33,591 bases of DNA from an uncultured bacterium (GTDB lineage Bacteria; Cyanobacteriota; Vampirovibrionia; Gastranaerophilales; Gastranaerophilaceae). The first letter of the stretch is position 1; every line of letters begins with the position of its first letter. The DNA lies in assembly GCA_949284415.1 (NCBI GenBank), contig CASDVM010000033.1:1-33591 (forward strand), given 5' to 3'. This document shows positions 23,018-32,230 of the stretch, piece after piece. The translations under genes and the position numbers were made by a program. The notes beneath the pieces were generated by a model, which did not search any database, was not told the DNA's origin, and worked only from the letters and a program-made list of their open reading frames with translations.

Positions 23018-23608
23018 ATGAGTTTTGTACCTGTAGTAATAGAACAATCCAGCAGAGGTGAACGTTCCTTCGATATCTTTTCAAGATTATTGAGAGAAAG
23101 AATTATTTTTCTGGGAACACCTATTGATGATATGGTTGCAAATCTTGTTGTTGCACAGTTATTGTTGTTGGACAGCGAAAACCCCGAAAAAGATATCATG
23201 CTTTATATAAACAGCCCCGGAGGCTCTGTAACTGCAGGTTTTGCAATTTATGACACTATGCAGCATATAAGAGCTGACGTTTCTACTATTTGTCTGGGAC
23301 AGGCAGCTTCTATGGGTGCTTTCCTTTTGTCTTCAGGCGCGAAAGGCAAAAGAATGGCTTTACCTCATTCTCGTGTACTTATTCACCAGCCTCTCGGCGG
23401 TGCTCAAGGGCAGGCTACTGATATTGAAATCCAGGCTGCTGAAATCATAAGAATTAAAAAATCTTTGAACGAAATTCTTGCTTCTAATACAGGACAGTCA
23501 ATAAAGAAAATCGAAAAAGATACGGATCGTGATTATATTATGACTCCTGCAGAAGCTTTAGAATATGGTATGATCGATAAAGTTATATCAAGAGATGCAA
23601 TTAAGTAA
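23018..23608 (+). CDS. clpP: ATP-dependent Clp protease proteolytic subunit
   Basis: 196 aa. The Ser98-His123-Asp172 triad falls at the numbering of E. coli ClpP, in [20 protein letters not shown] and [19 protein letters not shown] is the conserved substrate strand. ClpP forms the double-heptamer chamber that ClpX feeds. AAGGGA lies 7 nt upstream of the ATG. It is followed by an unusually long 186-bp gap before clpX. Confidence 0.97.
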   Translation: MSFVPVVIEQSSRGERSFDIFSRLLRERIIFLGTPIDDMVANLVVAQLLLLDSENPEKDIMLYINSPGGSVTAGFAIYDTMQHIRADVSTICLGQAASMGAFLLSSGAKGKRMALPHSRVLIHQPLGGAQGQATDIEIQAAEIIRIKKSLNEILASNTGQSIKKIEKDTDRDYIMTPAEALEYGMIDKVISRDAIK

Positions 23609-23794
23609 CAAAGAAAGGAAAGTTTATAAAGCAGAAAAGGTGCGAGGGACAAGTCAAAGCTTCTGAAACAATTTCAGGATGACGAAATTATCCGAGTGCA
23701 TTGACCGGATAAAGCGGCGATACTTAAATAAATAAAGTTAATGCAAGATAATTAACATGCGCCTCAAAAGCAGTTGTAAGCTATGGTATAAAGT
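23609..23794 (+). other. clpP-clpX intergenic region with small hairpins
   Basis: No gene is seen. It contains the hairpin CTGAAA-caa-TTTCAG followed by GATGAC, a word order also found in the dispersed elements A and B (TTCAGGAATGAC), and a second short inverted pair ATCCG...CGGAT near 23689-23712. The first could be a shortened relative of those repeats. A possible -10 (TATGGT, 23782-23787) ends 7 nt before the clpX ATG. Confidence 0.4.
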
Positions 23795-25099
23795 ATGGCA
23801 AAACATGATGACAGCAGATTAAAATGTTCATTTTGCGGTAAATCACAGGATCAGGTAAAAAAATTAATTGCAGGTCCCGAGGTTTATATTTGTGATGAGT
23901 GTGTTGAACTCTGCAACCAGATTCTTGATGAAGAATTCTTTGAAAATAAGGATAAAGAAAACGGGGCAGAAGATTCTAAAGCTGAAGAAAAACCTATTCC
24001 GAAACCTCATGAAATCAAAGCTTATCTTGATGAATATATCGTAGGTCAGGATGATGCTAAAAAAGTTCTGTCAGTCGCTGTTTACAACCATTATAAGCGT
24101 TTGAAACACAATAAAGAATCTGATTTAAAAGATAATGTCGAAATCCAAAAATCGAATATTCTTCTTGTCGGACCTACAGGATCGGGAAAAACTTTACTTG
24201 CGCAGACTCTTGCCAAAATGCTGGATGTTCCGTTTGCCGTTGCAGATGCAACTACGTTAACTGAAGCGGGTTATGTCGGTGATGATGTTGAAAATATTCT
24301 ATTGCGTCTTTATCAGAACGCTGAATTTGATTCTGCAAAGGCTGAACGCGGTATTATCTATATAGACGAAATTGATAAAATTTCAAGAAAATCGGAAAAC
24401 ACATCTATTACAAGAGATGTATCAGGCGAAGGTGTTCAGCAGGCTCTTTTAAAGATGATTGAAGGTACTGTTGCTCATGTCCCTCCTCAGGGCGGAAGAA
24501 AGCATCCGCATCAGGAATTTATCGAAATTGATACCAGCAATATATTATTTATTGTCGGCGGTGCGTTCGTAGGTTTGGAAAAAATTGTTGAGCGCAGAGC
24601 AGGTGAAGGTATTTCAGTAGGTTTTGGGGCAAAAGCTCCTATGACTCAGGCGGAAAAAGATGCAGCTGCCGTAAGAATGTTAAAGAAATTACAGCCTGAG
24701 GATTTGTTAAAATTCGGTTTAATTCCTGAATTTATCGGGCGTGTTCCTATTTATGCGGTTCTAGACGAATTGAACGAAAAAACATTGAAGATGATTTTGA
24801 CTGAGCCGAAAAATGCAGTTTTAAAACAATACAAATGTTTGCTGGAAATGGACGGTGTTGATCTGGAATTTGAACCTGAGGCAATTGATTTGATAGCTCA
24901 GGAAGCTATAAAGAGAAAAACAGGTGCGAGAGCGTTGCGCTCTATTGTTGAAGAAATCATGCTCGATGTTATGTATGATGTTCCGACTAAGAAAGATATG
25001 ACTAAGTTTGTTGTTACGGCAGATATGGTAAGGAATAGAAAAAATGCTCAGGTAGTTCCTTTGCCGACTTCAAAACAGGATAAAGAAATTACAGCGTAG
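23795..25099 (+). CDS. clpX: Clp protease ATP-binding unfoldase subunit
   Basis: 434 aa. The N-terminal C4 zinc-binding domain has Cys11, 14, 33 and 36; the AAA+ core has Walker A GPTGSGKT (126-133), Walker [12 protein letters not shown], the pore loop in AGYVGDD, and sensor regions IPEFIGRVP and TGARALRSI. ClpX unfolds substrates and passes them to ClpP; the IGF-type loop region is expected in the core. No Shine-Dalgarno site is seen, so initiation may be leaderless. Confidence 0.97.
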   Translation: MAKHDDSRLKCSFCGKSQDQVKKLIAGPEVYICDECVELCNQILDEEFFENKDKENGAEDSKAEEKPIPKPHEIKAYLDEYIVGQDDAKKVLSVAVYNHYKRLKHNKESDLKDNVEIQKSNILLVGPTGSGKTLLAQTLAKMLDVPFAVADATTLTEAGYVGDDVENILLRLYQNAEFDSAKAERGIIYIDEIDKISRKSENTSITRDVSGEGVQQALLKMIEGTVAHVPPQGGRKHPHQEFIEIDTSNILFIVGGAFVGLEKIVERRAGEGISVGFGAKAPMTQAEKDAAAVRMLKKLQPEDLLKFGLIPEFIGRVPIYAVLDELNEKTLKMILTEPKNAVLKQYKCLLEMDGVDLEFEPEAIDLIAQEAIKRKTGARALRSIVEEIMLDVMYDVPTKKDMTKFVVTADMVRNRKNAQVVPLPTSKQDKEITA

Positions 25100-25106
25100 A
25101 GTTTTC

Positions 25107-25134
25107 AAAGGTGATTTTGATAATCACCTTTTTT
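25107..25134 (+). terminator. Intrinsic terminator after clpX
   Basis: AAAGGTGATT (25107-25116) pairs with AATCACCTTT (25122-25131), 5-nt loop, then a T run. Confidence 0.85.
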
Positions 25135-25191
25135 AGTGAAATTTTACTTAACATATTTGTAAAATATCAAGTTTTATGAAAAAATATATAT

Positions 25192-28047
25192 ATGGCAGAT
25201 AATAAAACTCTTATTTTAATTGACGGACATGCTTTAGCTTTCAGGCAGTATTATGCTCTCGAACGGAGCAATATGAGAACTTCAGAGGGAACGCCTACGT
25301 GGGCTGTTTACGGTTTTTTTAAGGCAGTATTCGATCTTTTAAAAAATAAAGATTTGAATGCTGATGCAATAGCTGTTGCTTTTGATGTAAGTCATCATAC
25401 ATTCAGAACCGAGACTTATTCCGATTACAAGTGTAATCGTGCGGCTATGCCGGATAATATGCAAATACAGATGGGATTGATTTATGAGGGGCTTAAAGCT
25501 TTTAATATTCCGATTTATACAAAGGAAGGTTTTGAGGCAGATGATGTTATCGGAACAATTTCTAAAAAAGCATGTGAAGAAGGTAACAGAGTTTTAATAT
25601 TAACAGGAGATCAGGATGCTTTTCAGCTTGTGGATAAAGATGGCTGTATAAAAGTTATTTTGCCTTCCAAAGGAGAATTGATAGAATACAACTGGGATAA
25701 AATTTATGAAAAACTCGGTGTTTACCCGAATCAGGTAATAGATTATAAAGGTTTGCGCGGTGATGTGTCGGATTGTATTCCGGGCGTCAAAGGCATTGGA
25801 GAAAAAACTGCGCAGAAACTTCTTGCTAAATACGGAAATCTTGATAATGTTCTTGCTGATTGTGAAAATATTCCCGAAAAATCTGTCCGTGAAAAAATTT
25901 GTTCAGGTAAAGAGCAGGCAAAAATGAGTCAGTATCTTGCAACGATTGTAAGAGATGTTGATATTGATTTTGATATTGATAAGGCAAAAGTAGACTTGCC
26001 TGATGTTTCTGTTGTTACGGAATTTTTGAAAAAAATGCAGTTTTACACATTTATCAAAAACATAAATGAAATTATGTATTCTTTTGATAAAATAGAAAGA
26101 ACAGCTCCTGTTCAGACGGTTATTAATTCAGACGGCAGTTCACAGCTCGGATTTTTTACGGATGCTGTAAATGAGGAAATAAATAAAGAAAGTGATTTGA
26201 AATTTCATAAAAAATTGATAACTGATTCATCTGATTTATCTGATATGGTTGAAAAATTAAAGAAACATTCATTTGTTGCATTCAATATATATGCGGATGT
26301 AAGAAGTGCTGTAAATTCTTTTATTATCGGTTTATCTTTTGCTTATAATGATGATGTTTCTGCAGATTCTCATGTTAAAATATCTAAGGGAGAAGCGGTT
26401 ACAGCTGCGTTTTACATTCCCGTGAATCATTCAAATATTGAAAATCAGCTGCGTTTGACCGATGTAATTGATGCTGTTAAACCTGTATTGGAAGATAAAA
26501 ATATAAAAAAGACAACGCATAATGCAAAAACAGCTTTTAATGTACTAAAAAATTCGGGAGTGAATTTAAGAGGTGTAATATTTGATACCGTACTTGCAAG
26601 TTATGTGAAAGATCCTCAGAGAAATCATGAACTTGATATTCAGGCAATGGAGCATCTTAATCATGCTGTTGTTCAGTACGCACCGTTTGAAAAAAATAAG
26701 AAAAAGCAGATTCATTTAGCTGATGCTCCTCCGGAAAATGTTTTGAACTATGCATCGGATGAAATATCCTGTGTTATTGAATTGACTAAATTCTGGATAA
26801 ATGACTTAAATGAAAAAGAATTAAAACTTACTTATGATGTGGAAGTTCCTCTGACTTTCGTGCTTGCAGATATGGAATATACAGGAGTTGCGGTTGATGA
26901 AAACTATCTGCATGAACTTACAATTTCCATGGACAATAAGCTCGCTGTTATAGAGGGTAAGATTTATGATCTTGCGGGTCAGGTGTTTAATATAAATTCT
27001 CCCCGTCAGGTAGGTGAAGTTTTATTTGAAAAAATGGGATTGAAGGCAAAGAAAAAACGCGGGAAATCTAGTTATTCCACAAATGCAGCAGTTCTTGAAG
27101 AACTTTCTGAAGATTATGAAATAGCGCGTTTAATTCTGGATTACAGAAAATTTGCCAAGCTTAAATCAACTTATACCGAGGCTCTTCCTGCTCTTATAGA
27201 CAGAAGCGATAACAGAATTCACACAACTTATAACCAGACAGTTACGGCAACAGGCAGACTGTCTTCTTCAAATCCGAATCTGCAGAATATTCCTGTCAGA
27301 ACAGAAGAAGGCAATAAAATTCGTAACGCTTTTGTCCCCGGAGACAGAAAAAATAAGCTTATATTGTCGGCTGATTATTCTCAGATAGAACTCAGACTTC
27401 TTGCACATATCAGTCAGGATAAACACCTTCTGGAAGCATTTAACGGCGGTATTGATGTACATACGCTCACAGCTTCAAGGGTATTTGATGTTCCGGTAGA
27501 AGAGGTTACAAAAGATATGCGCTATAAATCTAAAGCCGTAAATTTCGGAATTATTTACGGTCAAAGTAAATACGGTCTTGCAAAAGCTCTCGGAATTTCA
27601 AATGCACAGGCAGAAGAGTTTATAAACAAATATTTTGCAACTTATCCGCGTGTAAAAGCTTATATGGAAGGAACAGTAATGCAGGCTGAGGAAAAAGGTT
27701 ACGTAGAAACAATTTTCGGTAGAAAACGTTATCTTTCTACAGAACTTTCAAGTTCTAACGGATTAATTAGAGAATTTGCAAAACGCGCTGCCATAAATCA
27801 GCCAATGCAGGGAACTGCCGCAGATTTGATGAAAATAGCTATGATAGATTTTTCTAAAAAATTAAAAGAAAATAACTTAAAATCAAAAATGATTATGCAG
27901 GTTCATGACGAACTTGTTGTTGAGGTTGAAAAATCTGAACTGGAGATTGTAACAACACTAGTTAAAGAAGCTATGGAATTAAATCAGCCGTTGTCTGTTC
28001 CTCTTGTCGTTGATGTGAATACAGGTGAATCATGGAAAGAACAATAA
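25192..28047 (+). CDS. polA: DNA polymerase I, proofreading site apparently lost
   Basis: 951 aa. The 5' nuclease domain (about 1-300) has LILIDGHALAFR and FEADDVIGT; the polymerase domain (about 560-951) has motif A DYSQIELRLLAHIS (from Asp728), motif B KAVNFGIIYG and motif C HDE at 905-907. The middle 3'-5' exonuclease-like domain (about 340-560) lacks the DxE of motif I (FNIYAD at about 364-369) and the Asp of motif II (HNAKTAF at about 443), so it is probably structural only, as in Taq. No Shine-Dalgarno site precedes the ATG. The downstream orphan overlaps the 3' end by 16 nt. Confidence 0.95.
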   Translation: MADNKTLILIDGHALAFRQYYALERSNMRTSEGTPTWAVYGFFKAVFDLLKNKDLNADAIAVAFDVSHHTFRTETYSDYKCNRAAMPDNMQIQMGLIYEGLKAFNIPIYTKEGFEADDVIGTISKKACEEGNRVLILTGDQDAFQLVDKDGCIKVILPSKGELIEYNWDKIYEKLGVYPNQVIDYKGLRGDVSDCIPGVKGIGEKTAQKLLAKYGNLDNVLADCENIPEKSVREKICSGKEQAKMSQYLATIVRDVDIDFDIDKAKVDLPDVSVVTEFLKKMQFYTFIKNINEIMYSFDKIERTAPVQTVINSDGSSQLGFFTDAVNEEINKESDLKFHKKLITDSSDLSDMVEKLKKHSFVAFNIYADVRSAVNSFIIGLSFAYNDDVSADSHVKISKGEAVTAAFYIPVNHSNIENQLRLTDVIDAVKPVLEDKNIKKTTHNAKTAFNVLKNSGVNLRGVIFDTVLASYVKDPQRNHELDIQAMEHLNHAVVQYAPFEKNKKKQIHLADAPPENVLNYASDEISCVIELTKFWINDLNEKELKLTYDVEVPLTFVLADMEYTGVAVDENYLHELTISMDNKLAVIEGKIYDLAGQVFNINSPRQVGEVLFEKMGLKAKKKRGKSSYSTNAAVLEELSEDYEIARLILDYRKFAKLKSTYTEALPALIDRSDNRIHTTYNQTVTATGRLSSSNPNLQNIPVRTEEGNKIRNAFVPGDRKNKLILSADYSQIELRLLAHISQDKHLLEAFNGGIDVHTLTASRVFDVPVEEVTKDMRYKSKAVNFGIIYGQSKYGLAKALGISNAQAEEFINKYFATYPRVKAYMEGTVMQAEEKGYVETIFGRKRYLSTELSSSNGLIREFAKRAAINQPMQGTAADLMKIAMIDFSKKLKENNLKSKMIMQVHDELVVEVEKSELEIVTTLVKEAMELNQPLSVPLVVDVNTGESWKEQ

Positions 28048-28457
28048 AACTATTTTTTACTTTTTTATTTATCATAATTTCAGCTCAGCTTCCTTGTCAT
28101 GCGGATGATGATGCAATGCTTTTGAGCACGCTTATAACTCCTCAGAATGTCAATTTCAATATATGTACAAGAACTTATGTGCTGTCTCCCGAAAAGCTTT
28201 TTTACATGGCAATCGCAAGCGCAAATGCAAACAGATTTGAAGTAGAAGAAATTCAGTCAAAAACAGGCTATATTTTATTTAATGCGGTTAATAAACAATA
28301 TCTTGCAAGTGTTGTAAAAGTCGATTCTACCCATTCAATGCTTAAAATTACACCGACTAATAATAACTATTTTTTCCCGCCAGGAATTGTTTTGAATTTT
28401 TTCAAATATATTGATTTGTACGGTTCAACACCTGTTGTAAATCTGCCGAAAATTTAA
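28032..28457 (+). CDS. Secreted orphan protein, coupled to polA
   Basis: 141 aa with an N-terminal hydrophobic signal (LFFTFLFIIISAQLPCHA, cleavage likely near residue 24). The rest has the segments TRTYVLSPEKLFYMAIASAN, TGYILFNAVNKQYLASVVKV and FPPGIVLNFFKYID, predicted as mixed alpha/beta. The Cys near the end of the signal is not in a good lipobox. I do not recognise a family. It overlaps the end of polA by 16 nt in another frame, and its stop overlaps the stop of the convergent tlyA (shared TTAA). Confidence 0.75.
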   Translation: MERTIKLFFTFLFIIISAQLPCHADDDAMLLSTLITPQNVNFNICTRTYVLSPEKLFYMAIASANANRFEVEEIQSKTGYILFNAVNKQYLASVVKVDSTHSMLKITPTNNNYFFPPGIVLNFFKYIDLYGSTPVVNLPKI

Positions 28458-29266
28458 GAATTGAGTGTTTCAAATGCACTGTCCACTATTGTTTTTATAT
28501 CGTAATCGGATTGATTTGAATTTTCCGTTGAAAGCCATACAAGATATTCAATGTTTCCCGAGGGGCCTTTGATAGATGAAAACGTTAATCCGTTAATTGT
28601 GTAGCCGAGATTTTTTGCAAAATTTATTACATTTTCGATAACTTCAGTATGAACTTTTTTGTTTTTAACAACTCCGCCTTTCTCAACTTTTTCTTTCCCG
28701 GCTTCAAATTGCGGTTTTATAAGACAAATCATTTCATGAAAATCTGGCGAGAGAAGTTTTTTCAAATTTACAAGAACTTTCGTAAGCGAGATAAATGAAA
28801 GATCACTTACCAGTAAATCTGCAACCGGCTCATTTTCTGCATAAATATCATCAAAAGAGCAGATTTTGAGATTAGTTCTTTCAATTGCTTTAACGCGTTT
28901 ATCCGAGCGGATTTTCCAGTCCAGCTGTCCGTAGCCGACATCTGCCGCGTAAACAAATTTTGCACCGTTTTGTAAAAGACAGTCTGTAAATCCGCCTGTT
29001 GATGCTCCTGCATCAAGACAAATTCTTCCGTTAACCTTTACGGGAAATGTGTCAAGCGCTTTTTTGAGCTTAAATCCGCCTCTTGAAACGTAAGGCATTG
29101 ATTTCACTTGTATATCATATTCTTTTGACGGGTTGATTTGAAAACCTGCTTTTGTAATATATTCATCGTTAATTTTTACATGTCCCGCAAGAATAGCCGA
29201 TGCTGCCTTGCTTTTTGAGTCAAAGTATCCGAGATCAGTAAGATATTTGTCCAGTCGTTCTTTCAT
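28454..29266 (-). CDS. tlyA: TlyA-family rRNA 2'-O-methyltransferase
   Basis: 270 aa. An S4 RNA-binding domain at the N-terminus (about 3-62, MKERLDKYLTDLGYF) is followed by an FtsJ-like methyltransferase fold with the SAM motif LDAGASTGGFTDCLL. Catalytic K-D-K-E positions can be placed at FKLKKAL, SDLSF, LIKPQFE and GNIEYLVW. TlyA proteins methylate the 2'-O of cytidines in 16S/23S rRNA. The gene ends convergent with the secreted orphan. Confidence 0.93.
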   Translation of the reverse strand: MKERLDKYLTDLGYFDSKSKAASAILAGHVKINDEYITKAGFQINPSKEYDIQVKSMPYVSRGGFKLKKALDTFPVKVNGRICLDAGASTGGFTDCLLQNGAKFVYAADVGYGQLDWKIRSDKRVKAIERTNLKICSFDDIYAENEPVADLLVSDLSFISLTKVLVNLKKLLSPDFHEMICLIKPQFEAGKEKVEKGGVVKNKKVHTEVIENVINFAKNLGYTINGLTFSSIKGPSGNIEYLVWLSTENSNQSDYDIKTIVDSAFETLNS

Positions 29267-29313
29267 ACATTAAAGGTTAGCAGAGAATATTTATAAAATC
29301 AATTCCGAATATT

Positions 29314-29955
29314 TTAAATCCTTATCGGATAATCATTGCTGATTTTCCAACCGTCATGCTGAATGAGGCCTACACATTTGTAATGTGATGTTTTGCAATC
29401 TTCAATTAATTCATCGCGAGTTAATTGTCTGGATGGGTTGTCTGCTTCTTGTGAGGTAATTATAGGTGTACCTATTTCACTAAAGTGAAATTTTTCTTTA
29501 CCATCGTATGAAAGATATCCATTTTCCTCAAGATTTTTGCAGCTTTCGTAGTGTACGCAAAAGGTTAAATATAAGTTACCTCGCCATGTATCGGCATTTG
29601 CTGTTTTGTGATAATGAAATCCGGAGCCATTTGGGAGAGCAAAAGCTACACCTTTAGCTGTTTTATGAACTTCAACTGTTGTTATATATTTGCCAAGATA
29701 TTTATTATATGATTCAAGCATCGCATCGGCGTTAAGAGGGGTAAAACCGTCCCAGGTTGTAGTTTCTCCATTTTCAATTTCTGCCATTCTAATCGCCTGC
29801 TGCCATATTGATGCAAACTGTTCAAGTCTTGTTGCAATAACCTGTTTTTTGTATCTGCTGATAAGTGAAGGCAGTGTGAGTGCTGCAACAACTCCTATAA
29901 TCCCAAGTGTGATTAAAACTTCTGCAAGTGTAAATGCCTTTTCAGTATTTAACAT
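29314..29955 (-). CDS. Prepilin-like protein
   Basis: 213 aa from the ATG at 29955, which leaves a short leader MLNTEK before A|FTLAEVLITLGIIGVVAA. An ATG at 29985 is in frame but would sit next to the predicted transcription start; AAGGAG lies between the two, 12 nt from the chosen ATG. The +5 Glu is present and the residue before Phe is Ala. The remainder is a globular pilin domain ending HDGWKISNDYPIRI, similar in style to the G-tract gene (YNGWKIPKDYPFRV). It is a type IV pilin or pseudopilin-like protein with no secretion machinery nearby. Confidence 0.85.
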   Translation of the reverse strand: MLNTEKAFTLAEVLITLGIIGVVAALTLPSLISRYKKQVIATRLEQFASIWQQAIRMAEIENGETTTWDGFTPLNADAMLESYNKYLGKYITTVEVHKTAKGVAFALPNGSGFHYHKTANADTWRGNLYLTFCVHYESCKNLEENGYLSYDGKEKFHFSEIGTPIITSQEADNPSRQLTRDELIEDCKTSHYKCVGLIQHDGWKISNDYPIRI

Positions 29956-29993
29956 AATTTTATTTAACTCCTTATATTTAAACATGTATACCT

Positions 29994-30022
29994 ATTATTA
30001 CACATATATTCCCCTTTGTCAA
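29994..30022 (-). promoter_or_regulatory. Promoter of the prepilin-like gene
   Basis: Minus strand TTGACA (30017-30022) and AATAAT (29994-29999) with a 17-nt spacer. The consensus -35 makes it one of the better promoters in the window. Confidence 0.7.
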
Positions 30023-30056
30023 TATAAAAGTGTAATATTTCAGTAGCGGAGGAAAA

Positions 30057-30266
30057 ATGTCAGTTAAAGAAGATGTAAAAATGCTTCTTGCCAAAGAGGC
30101 ATACACAATGACAAAACTTGCGGAAGAAATGACTAAACTTTCGAATAAAAAATATACAATGAAATCAATTTCGGATAAATTAGCCAGAAAAACGCTGCAG
30201 TATGAAGAATTTATGCTTATTTTAAAGGTTCTAAATTATGAAGTAGAATATAAACGCATAAAGTAA
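30057..30266 (+). CDS. Small HTH-like regulator
   Basis: 69 aa, preceded by GCGGAGG 5 nt from the ATG. The sequence (VKMLLAKEAYTMTKLAEEMT, then YTMKSISDKLARKTLQYEEF, ending LKVLNYEVEYKRIK) has the pattern of a small Cro/DUF6471-like helix-turn-helix protein in which a helix pair ends in an LxNYEVEYK-type tail. It is divergent from the prepilin-like gene and may regulate it. Domain recognition is by eye only. Confidence 0.65.
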   Translation: MSVKEDVKMLLAKEAYTMTKLAEEMTKLSNKKYTMKSISDKLARKTLQYEEFMLILKVLNYEVEYKRIK

Positions 30267-30290
30267 CCCTGTTTGTAGTAGAATTTGTTT

Positions 30291-30452
30291 ATGATTAAAT
30301 CTGGTACTATTAAAATTAATAAGACTGATAATTTCGATGATGTTTATATAGAAAAACAGCTGGCATCTCAATTTTCAAATATAATCCGCTGGGCTGTTAT
30401 TGATGTTTCTGACAGTGAAATAACGGTCAGCGTCTCTTATAAGCTTGATTAA
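30291..30452 (+). CDS. 53-aa orphan protein
   Basis: 53 aa, too short for simple ORF cut-offs. It begins MIKSGTIKINKTDNFDDVYI and includes SNIIRWAVIDVSDSEITVSV, an alternating beta pattern. No Shine-Dalgarno site; TAGAAT ends 6 nt before the ATG, compatible with a leaderless start. It sits between the small HTH-like gene and the metK promoter. Function unknown. Confidence 0.5.
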   Translation: MIKSGTIKINKTDNFDDVYIEKQLASQFSNIIRWAVIDVSDSEITVSVSYKLD

Positions 30453-30470
30453 TATATATTAATACAATAT

Positions 30471-30499
30471 TTGCTTTTAAATATTTTTGGTAGTACAAT
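30471..30499 (+). promoter_or_regulatory. Promoter of metK
   Basis: TTGCTT (30471-30476) and TACAAT (30494-30499) with a 17-nt spacer; predicted start near 30506. Confidence 0.6.
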
Positions 30500-30505
30500 G
30501 GTGCT

Positions 30506-30600
30506 CAATGATGCTGCCGGGTCGGAATTAAAAACCTTACCGGCCGGATTGACGGTGATAGGTTCGCCGGATCCTAAATACAAATTAAGGAGAAAAGAAA
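30506..30600 (+). promoter_or_regulatory. Structured metK leader, possible cis-regulatory RNA
   Basis: About 95 nt. Hairpin one has GCCGG (30516-30520) pairing with CCGGC (30540-30544) and an inner GG/CC. Hairpin two has GGAT (30546-30549) pairing with ATCC (30571-30574) and CGG with CCG inside. The 3' strand of hairpin one holds CCTTA (30535-30539), which can also pair with TAAGG (30586-30590) of the ribosome binding site AAGGAG, giving an alternative fold that would hide it. I do not match it to SAM-I to SAM-VI, SAM/SAH or SAH riboswitches by eye. Confidence 0.45.
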
Positions 30601-31869
30601 ATGACACCAAGAAACTTTTTATTTACTTCCGAATCAGTTACGGAAGGGCACCCCGACAAAGTTTGCGATCAGATTTCTGACGCGATTTTGGATGAGTTTT
30701 TGACAAAGTATCCGCAGGCGCGTGTTGCCGCAGAAACTACTGTTACTACAGGCATGGCGCTTGTGTGCGGAGAAATTACTGCAGATTGTTATGTTGATAT
30801 CCCCTCTGTTGTGCGTAATACAATTAAAAATATCGGCTACAACGGAACTCAAGGCGGCGGTTTTGATTACAAAACCTGTGCTGTTTTAACAAGTATTGAT
30901 GAACAGTCTTGCGATATTGCAGGCGGTGTAAACAAAGCTTTTGAAACAAGAAATGACAACGCTGATACATCTGTTTCAGAAACCGAAAATATCGGTGCAG
31001 GCGATCAGGGAATTATGTTTGGCTATGCTTGTAACGAAACCCCTGAATTAATGCCTCTGCCTATCAGCTTAGCTCATAAATTATCACACAGATTGGCTCA
31101 GGTGAGAAAAGAGGGTATTTTAAAATATCTCAGACCTGACGGCAAATCTCAGGTTACTGTTGAGTATGTTGACGGCAAACCTTCAAGAATTCATACAATA
31201 TTGATTTCTACCCAGCATGATCCTGAAATTAACGGAGAATGTGATAATTCCAAAGTACAGGAAATTATAAAAAGAGATATTACGGCTTATGTAATAGATG
31301 AAGTTTTTGCGCACGAGACTATTAAAATTGACAGTGAAACAAAAATTCTCGTTAACCCCTCAGGAAGATTTGTAGTGGGCGGACCTCAGGGCGATGCAGG
31401 TTTGACAGGCCGTAAAATTATCGTAGATACTTATGGCGGCTACTCAAGACATGGCGGTGGCGCTTTTTCTGGAAAAGATCCTACAAAAGTTGACAGATCA
31501 GCGGCTTACGCTGCAAGATGGGTTGCTAAGAATATCGTTGCGGCCGGTTTGGCCGAAAAATGCGAAATTGAGCTTGCTTATGCAATCGGTGTTGCGGAAC
31601 CTGTTTCAATTATGGTTGATACTTTCGGCACGGGTAAAATTTCAGATGATGAAATTTCAAAATTAGTATTCAAATATTTTGATTTGAGACCTGCTGCTAT
31701 TATTAATCAGTTTGATCTCCGCGGTTTGCCTGCCAAAAACGGCGGTAAATTCTACCAGTTGTTAGCGGCTTACGGACACATGGGAAGAACCGATATTGAT
31801 GTGCCATGGGAAAGAACGGATAAGGCTGATATATTAAAATCACAGGCCTGTTCTTGCGGATGTGCATAG
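30601..31869 (+). CDS. metK: S-adenosylmethionine synthetase
   Basis: 422 aa, a little longer than the usual 380-400. It makes SAM from Met and ATP. Motifs are [20 protein letters not shown] at the N-terminus, [30 protein letters not shown] and [19 protein letters not shown]. The C-terminal end CSCGCA is unusually Cys-rich. AAGGAG lies 8 nt upstream of the ATG within a structured leader, and a strong terminator follows. Confidence 0.96.
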   Translation: MTPRNFLFTSESVTEGHPDKVCDQISDAILDEFLTKYPQARVAAETTVTTGMALVCGEITADCYVDIPSVVRNTIKNIGYNGTQGGGFDYKTCAVLTSIDEQSCDIAGGVNKAFETRNDNADTSVSETENIGAGDQGIMFGYACNETPELMPLPISLAHKLSHRLAQVRKEGILKYLRPDGKSQVTVEYVDGKPSRIHTILISTQHDPEINGECDNSKVQEIIKRDITAYVIDEVFAHETIKIDSETKILVNPSGRFVVGGPQGDAGLTGRKIIVDTYGGYSRHGGGAFSGKDPTKVDRSAAYAARWVAKNIVAAGLAEKCEIELAYAIGVAEPVSIMVDTFGTGKISDDEISKLVFKYFDLRPAAIINQFDLRGLPAKNGGKFYQLLAAYGHMGRTDIDVPWERTDKADILKSQACSCGCA

Positions 31870-31873
31870 ATTT

Positions 31874-31901
31874 AAAAGGAGAACTAAGGTTCTCCTTTTT
31901 T
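31874..31901 (+). terminator. Intrinsic terminator after metK
   Basis: AAAAGGAGAAC (31874-31884) and GTTCTCCTTTT (31889-31899) form an 11-bp stem with a 4-nt loop and a T run. Confidence 0.9.
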
Positions 31902-31954
31902 AATGGCAAAAAATATTTTTACGTATTTTAAGTATTAATATAAAAGGAGAAACT

Positions 31955-32221
31955 ATGAAAATAAATTCAATTAATTCTACAAATTTTAAAGGACTTCTTA
32001 TTTTTCAAGACAAAGATAATCCCACTATGCAGCAAGCGATAAATACTGATCATATTGTAAAAATAGACAATTGCGGGACTAAAAATTATGTTTGCACGTG
32101 TATTGCTTTAAGTGACGGTTCTATTCAAAAATTTGACGTGCCATTTGATGATGTTACCAGGGCATACCAGAAAGCTGGCTCAACTTCTTATGAAAGACTT
32201 ATGTACAACAGTATTAGTTAG
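31955..32221 (+). CDS. Small orphan protein with N-terminal NFKG motif
   Basis: 88 aa with AAGGAG 8 nt upstream of the ATG. It starts MKINSINSTNFKGLLIFQD and has the segments HIVKIDNCGTKNYVCTCIAL (Cys-x-Cys) and IQKFDVPFDDVTRAYQKAGS. A beta-strand pattern is likely. No signal peptide and no known domain. The early F-x-G motif recalls the 85-aa orphan at 12887. The 3' end is 9 bp from the convergent YibE/F gene. Confidence 0.7.
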   Translation: MKINSINSTNFKGLLIFQDKDNPTMQQAINTDHIVKIDNCGTKNYVCTCIALSDGSIQKFDVPFDDVTRAYQKAGSTSYERLMYNSIS

Positions 32222-32230
32222 CAATCTCGG

